A stretch of DNA of 15,489 nt. Source: Verrucomicrobiia bacterium. GTDB lineage: Bacteria; Verrucomicrobiota; Verrucomicrobiia; Limisphaerales; Palsa-1400. The notes under the pieces are model-generated. The model ran no database searches and was not told the origin of the DNA. It was given only the letters and a program-made list of their open reading frames with translations. The DNA is taken from NCBI GenBank assembly GCA_025934545.1, contig JAICXV010000003.1:1-15489 (forward strand), in the 5' to 3' direction. Each line of letters starts with the position of its first letter. Position 1 is the stretch's first letter. Positions 7,031 to 15,427 of this stretch are shown here, one piece after another. The position numbers and the translations under genes are program-made.

Positions 7031-7135
7031 ATGGTGAAGACAAAGTTATTTTTCGGGTCGTTTGCGGTGACGCTCTCTGTGCTGTTGATCCTCTTTTTCG
7101 TTATGCGCTGGGGACCAATGATTCGGCGACGGTAG
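7031..7135 (+). CDS. Small single-span membrane peptide, 34 residues (predicted)
   Basis: The ATG at 7031 opens a 34-codon frame ending with TAG at 7133-7135. The peptide starts with two lysines (MVKTKLFFGS), continues with an uninterrupted hydrophobic stretch 'FAVTLSVLLILFFVM' (residues 11-25) and ends in 'RWGPMIRRR'. That is a basic-hydrophobic-basic layout typical of single-span small membrane proteins and of type I toxin-like peptides. It has a GAGGA site six bases upstream and a plausible promoter ending at 6999. It does not match a family I recognise. It lies in the leader region 138 nt before valS and may be cotranscribed with it. The longer overlapping frame at 6901-7164 shows no such character. 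No function should be inferred beyond membrane insertion; chance occurrence is possible. Confidence 0.45.
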   Translation: MVKTKLFFGSFAVTLSVLLILFFVMRWGPMIRRR

Positions 7136-7273
7136 TCGTTTGGGTCCCTGCTCCATCGGAATAGCTTAGCGAACGCCGTGATCCAAAAGGGCCCGCGGCG
7201 CGACGCGACGGTCCACCTTTGGGAATTCATCCGGTGTTGTCCTCGCGGGGCTTCCCTGTAATATTTACGGACT

Positions 7274-10153
7274 GTGGCTGAGATTTCTAAAGCTTACGAA
7301 CCGCAATCGGTTGAATCGAAATGGTACGCGTTTTGGCTGGAGCAGAAATGCTTCGTCGCCAACCCGCAGTCGCCCAAACCGGCGTATTCCATCGTAATTC
7401 CGCCGCCGAACGTGACCGGCGTGCTGCACATGGGGCATGTGCTCAACAACACGATTCAGGACATTCTTTCGCGCAAAGCGCGGATGGATGGGAAGGAAGT
7501 GCTTTGGTTGCCGGGGACGGATCATGCGGGGATCGCGACAGAAGGCGTCGTTTCGAAACAGTTGCGCGCGCAGGAAAAGAAAACGAAGAAAGATCTCGGT
7601 CGCGAAGAATTTTTGAAGCGCGTCTGGACGTGGAAAGAAAAGCACGGCGGCATCATCATCGATCAGTTGAAGAAGCTCGGGTGTTCGTGCGATTGGACGC
7701 GCGAGCGGTTCACGATGGACCCGGAATACGTGAAGGATGTCACGCGCGTGTTCGTGGACCTTTACAAAAAAGGAATGATTTATCGCGGCAAGCGCCTCGT
7801 GAATTGGTGTCCCGCGACGCAGACAGCGTTGTCGGATGAAGAGGTGGAAATGAAACCGCAAAAGGGGTTCATGTATCACTTCAAGGTGCAGGTCGCCGAA
7901 GAGCCGAACACGTGGCTGACGATCGCGACGACGCGCCCTGAAACAATTCCGGGCGACACGGCGGTGGCGGTGAATCCGAACGATAAGCGTTACGCGCATT
8001 TGATCGGCAAACATATCGTCCGTCCCCTGCCCCTCGAATTGGCGCGCGAGAAGAAGCTGATCCCGATCATCGGCGATAAGCATGTTGATTTTGAATTTGG
8101 CACGGGCGTTTTGAAGGTCACGCCGGCGCATGACAAGGCGGACTTTGAGATTGGCCAGCGGCACAAGCTGGAGTTGGTGAACATCATGAATCCAGACGCG
8201 TCGATGAATGATTTGGCCGGCGCGGATTTACGTGGGCTCGATCGTTTTGAAGCGCGCAAGGTGGCGGTGGAGAAGTTGAAAGAAATTGGCGCAATGGTGG
8301 AAGAGAAGCCTTACGAAAATAACGTGGGCTTCAGCGAACGCGCTGGCGTGCCGATCGAACCGTTCATGAGTGAACAGTGGTATTTGAAATACCCGAGCGT
8401 CGAGCCGTCAACTAAATGCGTGGCGGATGGCAGCATGAAGTTTCATCCGGAGCGCTGGTCGAAGGTTTATGCGCACTGGATGCAAGGGATCCAGGATTGG
8501 TGCATTTCGCGTCAGCTTTGGTGGGGGCACCGGATTCCGGTGTGGCACAAACGCGTTCGTCTCACGGAACAGAACTGGACTGACGAGCTGTTGCGTTGGG
8601 GTTGGGACGAGTTTGTTGAAGGCGCTTGGGAAAAAATGGCGAAGAAAGAAACAAATGAAGTTTCGGTCGCCAGAGTATTTAGAGTTGTTGATGGTTGTGA
8701 GATTGACCCAAAGGTTGATCCGTTGAATCCGATCGTCAAAGAGACCGAAGGCGAATACGACATCTACGTCGCCACAATCTCTGCCGATCTACCGAAGCAT
8801 TTAGAAAAACAAGGTTTTAAGCAGGACCCGGACGTGATGGACACGTGGTTCAGCTCGTGGCTGTGGCCGTTTGCGACGATGGGTTGGCCGGAGACGACGT
8901 CGACGTTGAAGAAGTTTTATCCGACCTCGGACCTCGTGACCGGCCCCGACATTATTTTCTTCTGGGTCGCGCGCATGATCATGGCGGGTTACGAATACAT
9001 GGGCGAGATGCCGTTCAAGAACGTGTATTTCACCGGCATCATCCGCGACAAACAGGGCCGCAAGATGTCGAAGAGTTTGGGCAACTCGCCTGACCCGCTC
9101 GATCTCATCGCCAAATATGGCGCGGATGCGTTGCGCTTCGGCGTGATGCGCTCAGCGCCGCTCGGGCAGGACGTGTTGTTCGATGAACAGCAAGTCGAAC
9201 TGGCACGCAATTTTTGTAACAAACTTTGGAACGCGTGCCGGTTTCGGCAAATGCACACGGGCGAGGTCGAAGGTGAGATCGATCCGCAGTTGTTGAACAA
9301 CGACGACAAATGGATCTTGCTCAAGCTGGACCAGGCCATCCGCGAACTGACGCAGGCGTTGAACGATTATAAGTTCAACGAAGCGGCGCAGGTTTTGTAT
9401 CGGTTTTTTTGGAGCGAGTTCTGCGATTGGTACATCGAGAGCACGAAGCCAGCGTTGAACGGCACGGATGAACCGCGCAAGAAAAACACGCTGGCGGTGA
9501 TTGATTTTGTTTTGTCGAACACGTTGCGTTTGTTCCATCCGTTCCTGCCGTTCATCACGGAAGAACTTTGGCAGGGCATGGGTTTCAACGCGGAATTGCC
9601 GGACGGTCAGGGAGGCAAGACGATCATGTTCGCGAACTGGCCGAAACCGTTCGATGGCGACTTCCGCGATTTTTACGGGTTGGACGATTGTTATCTCCAA
9701 TACGTCGAGGACCGAAATGCGTTCATCGTGAACGGACGTAATTTGCGTCAGCAAGCCAATATCCAGGCCAGCAAGCGCGTGCCGTTCGTGTTCAAGCCGC
9801 AAAACGATTTGCCGAATCACGACCTCGCGGTGATGAAGCTGTTGCTGAACGCCGAGACGCTCGACGTCAAAGCCGATTATGAACCGCCGAAAGGCACGCC
9901 GGTTTTCATCGGCGACATCGGCAGTTTGTATTTGCCGCTCGAAGGTTTGATCGATGTCGCCGCGGAAAAAACGCGTCTGACGAAAGAGATCGAAAAAGTG
10001 CAGAGCGAAATCGACAAGGTCGAAGCAAAGCTGAAGAACCCGGCGTTTTTGAAAGCGCCGCCAGCGGTCATCGACGAACACAGGAATCGTCTGGTCGATT
10101 GGCAGAACAAACAGCAGCAGTTAAAAAACGCTTTTGAGGCGTTGGGCAGTTAG
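7274..10153 (+). CDS. valS: Valine--tRNA ligase
   Basis: This is the class I aminoacyl-tRNA synthetase charging tRNA-Val in the cytoplasm. It has 959 residues from the GTG at 7274, against 951 in E. coli. The N-terminal Rossmann part has 'PPPNVTGVLHMGH' with the HIGH motif as HMGH at 52-55. The CP1 editing domain follows, with 'TTRPET' at 219-224 and 'GTGVLKVTPAHDKADFEIG'. The catalytic core resumes with 'DVMDTWFSS' at 520-528 and 'GRKMSKSLGNS', where KMSKS is at 597-601. The tRNA-binding anticodon domain ('SEFCDWYIESTKPAL') and a C-terminal coiled coil rich in Lys/Glu (about 890-955) complete it. Between 'HRIPVWH' (425) and 'DVMDTW' (520) there are about 95 residues, where the E. coli enzyme has roughly a third of that. 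The GTG gives the usual 'ISKAYEPQSVESKWY' start. No T-box antiterminator motif is visible in the 138-nt leader after the small ORF. Confidence 0.97.
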   Translation: MAEISKAYEPQSVESKWYAFWLEQKCFVANPQSPKPAYSIVIPPPNVTGVLHMGHVLNNTIQDILSRKARMDGKEVLWLPGTDHAGIATEGVVSKQLRAQEKKTKKDLGREEFLKRVWTWKEKHGGIIIDQLKKLGCSCDWTRERFTMDPEYVKDVTRVFVDLYKKGMIYRGKRLVNWCPATQTALSDEEVEMKPQKGFMYHFKVQVAEEPNTWLTIATTRPETIPGDTAVAVNPNDKRYAHLIGKHIVRPLPLELAREKKLIPIIGDKHVDFEFGTGVLKVTPAHDKADFEIGQRHKLELVNIMNPDASMNDLAGADLRGLDRFEARKVAVEKLKEIGAMVEEKPYENNVGFSERAGVPIEPFMSEQWYLKYPSVEPSTKCVADGSMKFHPERWSKVYAHWMQGIQDWCISRQLWWGHRIPVWHKRVRLTEQNWTDELLRWGWDEFVEGAWEKMAKKETNEVSVARVFRVVDGCEIDPKVDPLNPIVKETEGEYDIYVATISADLPKHLEKQGFKQDPDVMDTWFSSWLWPFATMGWPETTSTLKKFYPTSDLVTGPDIIFFWVARMIMAGYEYMGEMPFKNVYFTGIIRDKQGRKMSKSLGNSPDPLDLIAKYGADALRFGVMRSAPLGQDVLFDEQQVELARNFCNKLWNACRFRQMHTGEVEGEIDPQLLNNDDKWILLKLDQAIRELTQALNDYKFNEAAQVLYRFFWSEFCDWYIESTKPALNGTDEPRKKNTLAVIDFVLSNTLRLFHPFLPFITEELWQGMGFNAELPDGQGGKTIMFANWPKPFDGDFRDFYGLDDCYLQYVEDRNAFIVNGRNLRQQANIQASKRVPFVFKPQNDLPNHDLAVMKLLLNAETLDVKADYEPPKGTPVFIGDIGSLYLPLEGLIDVAAEKTRLTKEIEKVQSEIDKVEAKLKNPAFLKAPPAVIDEHRNRLVDWQNKQQQLKNAFEALGS

Positions 10154-10181
10154 ATAGTGTCCTGATGCACTCAACCAAGCG

Positions 10182-12410
10182 ATGCATTGGCTCTACTCAA
10201 TTGACGTCAGCGTTTTCCGCTTCGTCAACTCGTCGACTTCGAATCGGTTTTTCGATTGGTTGATGCCGTTGGCCAGTTCGCCGCCGCAGTTGGGAAGTCT
10301 TATCGCGCTCGTGCTTATTTTGCTCGTTTGGAAAGGTGGACGTGGCGGTCCAGTTTGCGCGATCATGCTCGCGCTCGGGTTGGTCATCGGCGATGGGCTG
10401 ATTGTTAATACAATTAAACACGCGGTAGCGCGGCCACGGCCATTTCTCGGTTTGGAAGATGTGATGCGACGGGTTGGAATTGGCGAGAGTTACAGTTTTC
10501 CATCGGCGCATGCGGCGAATTGGTTTTCGGCGACGATGATTTTGTTCATCTATTATCGTCGAACGATTTGGTTCATGCTGCCGTTTGCGACGTTGGTGGG
10601 TTTGTCGCGCATATATAATGGCGTGCATTATCCGAGCGATGTTTTGGCGGGGGCTATAATCGGATCTGCCTACGGCTTAGGAGTTGTTTGGTCGCTGGAT
10701 GCGATTTGGAAAAAAGTTGGGCCGAGGTGGTTTCCGATTTGGTGGAGTAAGATGCCGTCGTTCCTAGCGCCGAGCGTGCAACTCGAAGAGCGGACGGCAC
10801 AGCGCGTCGAGCCTGCCGTGCGCGAGGCGCAATGGTTGCGGCTGGGGTATGTGCTGATTGGGTTGTTGTTGCTGGCGCGACTTTTGTTTTTGGCGTCGGG
10901 GAAATTGGAGTTGAGCGAGGACGAGGCGTATCAATGGATTTGGTCGAAGCACCCTGCCCTTTCTTATTACAGCAAGCCTCTGATGATCGCTTACACGCAG
11001 TGGCTCGGGACGCATATCTGGGGCGACAATGAATTTGGCATTCGCTTTTTCTCGCCAATCTTCGGCGCACTATTGTCGCTGGTTGTTTTGCGGTTTATGG
11101 CGCGAACGATCGATGCGCGCGCCGGCGTGTTGTTGATCGCGATCACGAACACGACGCCCCTGATGGGATTGGGATCGATTCTGATGACGATCGATCCGTT
11201 GTCGGTCTTTTTTTATACGCTGGCACTGATCGTTGGGTGGAGGGCGGTGCAGGAAAATGGGACGCGACGCGATTGGATTAAAGTCGGCGTGTGGATGGGG
11301 CTTGGGTTGCTCAGCAAATATACGAATTTGTTTCAATTGTTGAGCTGGCTGCTGGTTTTTGCGTTGTTACCGGCGACGAGAAAACATTTGAAAACGGCAG
11401 GACCGTATCTGGCCGTGTTGATCGTGGCATTGTGTTCGTTGCCAATTGTGATTTGGAACGCACAACACGGTTGGATCACGGTGAATCATGTGGCGTCGGA
11501 TGGGCACCTCTATAATAAGTGGGCGCCGCAATTGAAATTTACGAAGCAATTTCTCGGGGCGGAGTTCGGATTGTTGAATCCGATTTATTTTATTGGAGCC
11601 GTGGTTGCGGCCGTCGCGATTTGGAAAAAACAAAACCGCCGGCCGCTGAATGTTTATCTGTTCTGTATGGGCGCACCGGTGGTCGTGACGTATTTCCTGT
11701 TGAGCTTTCACACACGGATTTTGGAAAACTGGATCGCACCGGCGGTGTTGCCGTGGTTCATGCTGATGGTGATTTATTGGCAGAGTAATTGGCAGCGGGT
11801 CCGACGGTTTGCCAAGCCGGCGCTGACGATCGCAATTGTGGTTGGTTTCTTTTTCGTCGTCGTCGCGCACAACACGAAGTTGATCGATAAATTGATTGGA
11901 CGAACGTTGCCGCCGAAGTTCGACCTGTTGCATCGTGTGCATGGGTGGAAAGAAATGGCGGCCATCGTCGGTGACGCGCGAAAGAAACTGGAAAGTGAAG
12001 GCAAACCGACGTTCATCATCGGAGAACATTACGGGTTTACGTCGCAGGTGACGTTCTATTTGCCGGAAGCCAAAGCGAGCGTGACGAATACTCCGTTGGT
12101 TTATGTTTATCTGACCGGGCATCCCGTGAACCAGTTTTACTTCTGGCCGACATATACGAATCGAGTTGGTGAGAATGCGATTTTCTTTCGCGAAATCGAC
12201 CGGGAACCGTTGCGCAAAGATTGGCTGAAACGATGGTGGAAAAAGGAGGGGGATTTGTTCGAACATACACCGCCAACGTCTGGGCCTTTGCCGGACGGAC
12301 TTACGAAACAGTTTGAATCGGTCACGGATTTGGGAATTTATGAAGTGCGCTACGCGGACCGGGGGGTGATGCGGCGGGTGCAACTGTTTGCGTGTCGCAA
12401 CTTACGCTGA
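10182..12410 (+). CDS. PAP2 phosphatase fused to GT39/ArnT-like glycosyltransferase
   Basis: This is a 742-residue inner-membrane protein with two enzymatic modules. Residues 1-~195 are a PAP2 (type 2 phosphatidic acid phosphatase) domain with all three signatures intact: Lys79-x6-Arg86-Pro87 in 'KHAVARPRP', Pro107-Ser-Ala-His110, and Ser142-Arg143-x5-His149-x3-Asp153 in 'SRIYNGVHYPSD'. Such enzymes remove phosphate from undecaprenyl pyrophosphate or lipid A. After a short hydrophilic linker (~196-220) comes a GT-C fold enzyme of the GT39/PMT_2 family. It has a transmembrane helix, the acidic loop 'LSEDEAYQWIWSKHPALSYY' (Asp247/Glu248), many helices to about 580 and a periplasmic C-terminal domain. 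GT39 enzymes use polyprenyl-phosphate sugars as donors. Shared polyprenyl chemistry makes a coupled role plausible, but neither substrate is proven. It lies 28 nt after valS and 55 nt before the permease on the same strand. The start is the ATG at 10182; the ATG at 10165 is out of frame. Confidence 0.9.
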   Translation: MHWLYSIDVSVFRFVNSSTSNRFFDWLMPLASSPPQLGSLIALVLILLVWKGGRGGPVCAIMLALGLVIGDGLIVNTIKHAVARPRPFLGLEDVMRRVGIGESYSFPSAHAANWFSATMILFIYYRRTIWFMLPFATLVGLSRIYNGVHYPSDVLAGAIIGSAYGLGVVWSLDAIWKKVGPRWFPIWWSKMPSFLAPSVQLEERTAQRVEPAVREAQWLRLGYVLIGLLLLARLLFLASGKLELSEDEAYQWIWSKHPALSYYSKPLMIAYTQWLGTHIWGDNEFGIRFFSPIFGALLSLVVLRFMARTIDARAGVLLIAITNTTPLMGLGSILMTIDPLSVFFYTLALIVGWRAVQENGTRRDWIKVGVWMGLGLLSKYTNLFQLLSWLLVFALLPATRKHLKTAGPYLAVLIVALCSLPIVIWNAQHGWITVNHVASDGHLYNKWAPQLKFTKQFLGAEFGLLNPIYFIGAVVAAVAIWKKQNRRPLNVYLFCMGAPVVVTYFLLSFHTRILENWIAPAVLPWFMLMVIYWQSNWQRVRRFAKPALTIAIVVGFFFVVVAHNTKLIDKLIGRTLPPKFDLLHRVHGWKEMAAIVGDARKKLESEGKPTFIIGEHYGFTSQVTFYLPEAKASVTNTPLVYVYLTGHPVNQFYFWPTYTNRVGENAIFFREIDREPLRKDWLKRWWKKEGDLFEHTPPTSGPLPDGLTKQFESVTDLGIYEVRYADRGVMRRVQLFACRNLR

Positions 12411-12465
12411 TTGATCGCCCTGCCCTGCTTGACTGTCACCGACGGCATCAATACCCTCGCGGGAG

Positions 12466-14289
12466 TTGACCTTCCTTCCTGTAGTTGAACGAGAGCTGCG
12501 AGTTGCGGCGCGGAAACGGAGCACGTTTTGGGTGCGCGTCGTGACGGCAATTGTGGCGGTGGTGGTTGGGTTGGTGGTGATGATTTTTTTTCGCACCGCT
12601 GGGATGAAAACCGCCGACCTTGGCAGCGTTATTTTCCAGGCAGTCGGTTGGATGAGCCTGTTTGTCGCGTTGTTTTCTGGATTATTCCTGACAGCGGATT
12701 GTTTGAGCGCCGAAAAGCGCGAAGGAACAATCGGCTTTTTGTTTCTGACGGATTTGCGCGGGTATGATGTGGTTGCAGGAAAATTGCTCAGTCATTCGTT
12801 GCGGGCAGTTTATGGATTGCTGGCGATTTTCCCGGTGCTGGCGATTGCGCTGTTGATGGGCGGTGTAAGCGGGCTGCAGTTTTGGCAGACGAATATCGCG
12901 CTCGTTAACGCGCTCGTTTGTTCTCTCGTTGCCGGGGTTTTTATCTCGTCGATCAATCGCGATGGACAGAAAGCATTGGCGTGGACGTTTTTGGTATTGT
13001 TGTTGTTCGTGGGGGCCGGACCTTTGGCAGAGCAGGCATGGGATAAAGTGCCCCAGTTCAGCCTGACCAGTCCTATTTATCTATTCGCAATTACCGGCGC
13101 GCCGAAGTCCGATTTCTGGCTCGGGTTAGTAGTTTGCCAATGCATCGCGTGGACGATGTTTGCGGCAGCGGCGATTTTGCTGCCGCGCAATTGGCAGGGA
13201 TCGGATCGTCCACGTGCAGAGGCGAAAGGCAGTTTCGGAATGTTTTGGAAGTACGGCAGCGCGCGGCGGCAGTCGGCATTGCGCCGCCGACTGATCGAGC
13301 GCAATCCGATTGAATGGATCATTTGCCGGGAGCGTTGGCAGGCTTTGTGGATTTGGGCGATTGCGTTGGTCGGTGCGTTGCTCGCGCTTTGGATGGCGTG
13401 GACGTCCCGCAAAGGCGATTGGATGACAATGGGGTTAATGATCTGGGGTAACGTGGGCGGGTTGTTAAAATTGTTCATTTATTTCTGGGTCGCATCGCAA
13501 GCCACGAAATTTTTTGTAGAAGGCAAACGAACGGGATTCATCGAATTGCTTTTGGCGACGCCGTTGCACGAGCGGGATATTATTCGCGGCCATTGGCGCG
13601 CATTTTTGCGGCTGTTTCTGGCGCCCCTGTTGTTGATTGCGACACTTGATGTCGGAGTAACGGTGCTGCAACGCATGGAAATGCGAAATGTGATGGCATC
13701 GTCAAACGTGGCTGCCGCACAGAACGCAAAGGCAATTGCGCGAAACAATCAAAAGTCTAGGACGACCAACGGAGTGACGGTTAATCAGAGCACGAACACG
13801 ACGACCGTGACCGTCGGCGGGTCCGGCACAATGGTGAACGGATGGTCGGAGTGGTTCATGGCGCTTTCGTCACTGGCGGGGGCAGTCACGTATTTGGCGA
13901 ATGTGATTGCGGTGAGCTGGTTTGGGGCGTGGATGGGGATGACGTCGAAGGATTCGGGCATGGCAATTTTAAAGACGCTCCTATTTACTGTGGCGATCCC
14001 GTGGTTCTGCATCAGTTTTGTCACCGGCATCCTGAGCGTCTTGTATATTTTCCCGATTTTTTACAAATATAAGAATGCCCCTAATGCCCAATCTTCATTT
14101 CCGATGTGGTTTCCGTTGATCAGCGTGGGCGTAACGACCGTGCTAAGCCTCGGAAAAGATGCGTTCTTTATCGTCTGGTCGCGACGCAAACTGCACCGCT
14201 CTTTGCGTGAAGAAGCGACGAAAGCTTGGGCGCCAATCGTGATAAAACCGCCGCCGATTCCGCGGGCGTTAGTAGCCGCAGGGACTTAA
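12466..14289 (+). CDS. ABC-2 type transporter permease, apparently internally duplicated
   Basis: This 607-residue inner-membrane protein is read from a TTG at 12466. No ATG is available until residue 39, and the family-typical opening 'FLPVVERELRVAARKRSTFW' starts directly after the TTG. It resembles NosY/ABC-2 permeases. The hallmark cytoplasmic coupling stretch 'SAEKREGTIGFLFLTDLRG' (81-99) is followed by 'VAGKLLSHSLRAVYGLL'. A second version of the same layout appears later: 'NPIEWIICRERWQALWIWAI' (~283) mirrors the N-terminus, and 'EGKRTGFIELLLATPLHERD' (352-371) then 'IIRGHWRAFLRLF' mirrors the coupling stretch. The protein thus seems to be two permease halves in one chain. An Asn/Thr/Gly-rich loop (about 425-460) with no hydrophobic character lies in the second half. 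The partner ATPase is not in the window: downstream is a convergent porin-like gene, upstream the PAP2-GT gene. The exported substrate is unknown. Confidence 0.85.
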   Translation: MTFLPVVERELRVAARKRSTFWVRVVTAIVAVVVGLVVMIFFRTAGMKTADLGSVIFQAVGWMSLFVALFSGLFLTADCLSAEKREGTIGFLFLTDLRGYDVVAGKLLSHSLRAVYGLLAIFPVLAIALLMGGVSGLQFWQTNIALVNALVCSLVAGVFISSINRDGQKALAWTFLVLLLFVGAGPLAEQAWDKVPQFSLTSPIYLFAITGAPKSDFWLGLVVCQCIAWTMFAAAAILLPRNWQGSDRPRAEAKGSFGMFWKYGSARRQSALRRRLIERNPIEWIICRERWQALWIWAIALVGALLALWMAWTSRKGDWMTMGLMIWGNVGGLLKLFIYFWVASQATKFFVEGKRTGFIELLLATPLHERDIIRGHWRAFLRLFLAPLLLIATLDVGVTVLQRMEMRNVMASSNVAAAQNAKAIARNNQKSRTTNGVTVNQSTNTTTVTVGGSGTMVNGWSEWFMALSSLAGAVTYLANVIAVSWFGAWMGMTSKDSGMAILKTLLFTVAIPWFCISFVTGILSVLYIFPIFYKYKNAPNAQSSFPMWFPLISVGVTTVLSLGKDAFFIVWSRRKLHRSLREEATKAWAPIVIKPPPIPRALVAAGT

Positions 14290-14311
14290 CGGATTTTCGC
14301 TGGAAGGAAAT

Positions 14312-15427
14312 TTAGAACCGGTAGTTCACGCCTAGCGTGACGAAGATGTTGTTGCGGAGATCCATCTCGACTTTGCGTCCGGCGATGGTGCCTTCGTAAT
14401 TGGCGAGACTTTGATATTGCACGCCGCCGACGAGGCTCCAGTCCTGCGAAAATTTGTATTCGGCATTGGCAGCGAGATAACCACCCATCCGGAATTCGTC
14501 ATCATGACCGCGGCCCGCGAACGGAAATTGCGTTCCGCCAACGACGACGTTTTCATTCCAGGACGCATCGACATCCACTAATCCGGCCGCAAAACCGCCG
14601 GAGAGGGACAAGTTCAAATTTGTCGTGAGAGGAAATTCAACATATGGGCCGAGGCGAAGGCCCCAGATATCCGCATCAATTTTCCTGACGCCTGTGACAG
14701 CGGCTGCTGCGGAGGAAAATGTCGAACTTTGCGGCGTAGCGCCGATCAAAAAATTTCCTCCGCCAAAGGAGCCTTGAAACGGACTGCCCGGGGTGGCTTC
14801 GGGCGGCGTCGTTCCCGGAGTAAACGGATAGGCGTCGGTGCGCTGAGTGACGTTACCGGCGTAAGAACGATGATCGTTGACGCTGGTGCTGAGAAAGTTG
14901 CCGGCGAGTTCGAGACCCCAGCGGATGTCGTGCGACTTGGATAGCAGGCCAAGTTGACGGCGATAAACGAGTTCGCCGCCAAGTGACGGATTATCGGCAT
15001 CCATCCACGGAGAAGACAGGCCGGAAGCCGATGTCGTCTTGTGCATCAGGATGGTGTTGCCAGAAATTTGTTTAGAACTGTTGTCGTAACCCCAATACGA
15101 CGTCATATCACCGGCGTTGCCGCTGGAATCGGTCAAGACGTAGCCATCGTCGTAATTATATTTGTCGCCGTGCGGAGTGGTGCGATTGCTGTTGAAAGAA
15201 ATCTGGCCGGGATTTTTGAACCGGGCCGAAATGTTAAAACCCAGGCGCGCCGAAAAGCTGAATGAATTCAAACTTTGGGCATCATCAGCACAACACGCGT
15301 CGTCGGCGTGAGATGCGAGAGGCAGCGCCGCGAGGACGGCTGCGCCGGCGAGGATACGTTTACTCAACAAACGGGCGCGTGCGGAACGCTGCGCCTTACC
15401 TGATTGGTTTAGTTTATGCGTGTTCAC
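14312..15427 (-). CDS. Outer-membrane beta-barrel protein
   Basis: This 371-residue protein starts at the GTG at 15427. It has a long basic N-region, the hydrophobic core 'ILAGAAVLAALPLA' and a SHA|DD cleavage site after residue 41. Mature residues open with an acidic Cys-Cys pair (DDACCADDAQS), then alternating aromatic/polar strands such as 'FSFSARLGFNISARF', 'GGELVYRRQLGLL', 'DIRWGLELAGNFL', 'LGPYVEFPL', 'LNLSLSGGFAAGLVDV', 'MGGYLAANAEYKF' and 'WSLVGGVQYQSL'. It ends in Tyr-Arg-Phe, the C-terminal aromatic signature recognised by the BAM complex. The loops (about 100-135 and 195-235) are Ser/Thr/Pro/Gly-rich. It is probably a small porin-like or structural barrel of a Verrucomicrobia-specific family; no transport substrate can be given. 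In-frame TTGs at residues 20-21 would give a shorter signal peptide and may be the true start. The frame stays open upstream to the window edge, so the start is uncertain. It converges with the permease gene, with 22 nt between the stops. Confidence 0.8.
   Translation of the reverse strand: MNTHKLNQSGKAQRSARARLLSKRILAGAAVLAALPLASHADDACCADDAQSLNSFSFSARLGFNISARFKNPGQISFNSNRTTPHGDKYNYDDGYVLTDSSGNAGDMTSYWGYDNSSKQISGNTILMHKTTSASGLSSPWMDADNPSLGGELVYRRQLGLLSKSHDIRWGLELAGNFLSTSVNDHRSYAGNVTQRTDAYPFTPGTTPPEATPGSPFQGSFGGGNFLIGATPQSSTFSSAAAAVTGVRKIDADIWGLRLGPYVEFPLTTNLNLSLSGGFAAGLVDVDASWNENVVVGGTQFPFAGRGHDDEFRMGGYLAANAEYKFSQDWSLVGGVQYQSLANYEGTIAGRKVEMDLRNNIFVTLGVNYRF

Noticed and set aside
6901..7164. 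87-codon plus-strand frame in the valS leader region
   Set aside because: No recognisable composition or domain; the 34-codon frame with RBS and promoter inside it is better supported.
7237..7264. TTGTCC-16-TAATAT as a dedicated valS promoter
   Set aside because: It would place transcription start within a few bases of the GTG, giving an almost leaderless mRNA; weak -35, so not listed.
7136..7273. T-box or other tRNA-sensing leader before valS
   Set aside because: No T-box consensus sequence or antiterminator pairing could be seen; only a weak bulged stem pairing ccaaaagg with cctttgg.
9152..10081. Long minus-strand open frame opposite valS (and similar ones at 7265-8164 and 11367-12383)
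   Set aside because: Shadow frames of strongly supported plus-strand genes; protein is rich in Arg/His/Gln with no domain.
12429..12457. TTGACT-17-TACCCT as a promoter for the permease gene
   Set aside because: Good -35 but only three of six matches in the -10, and transcription would start almost at the TTG codon; read-through from the upstream gene is simpler.
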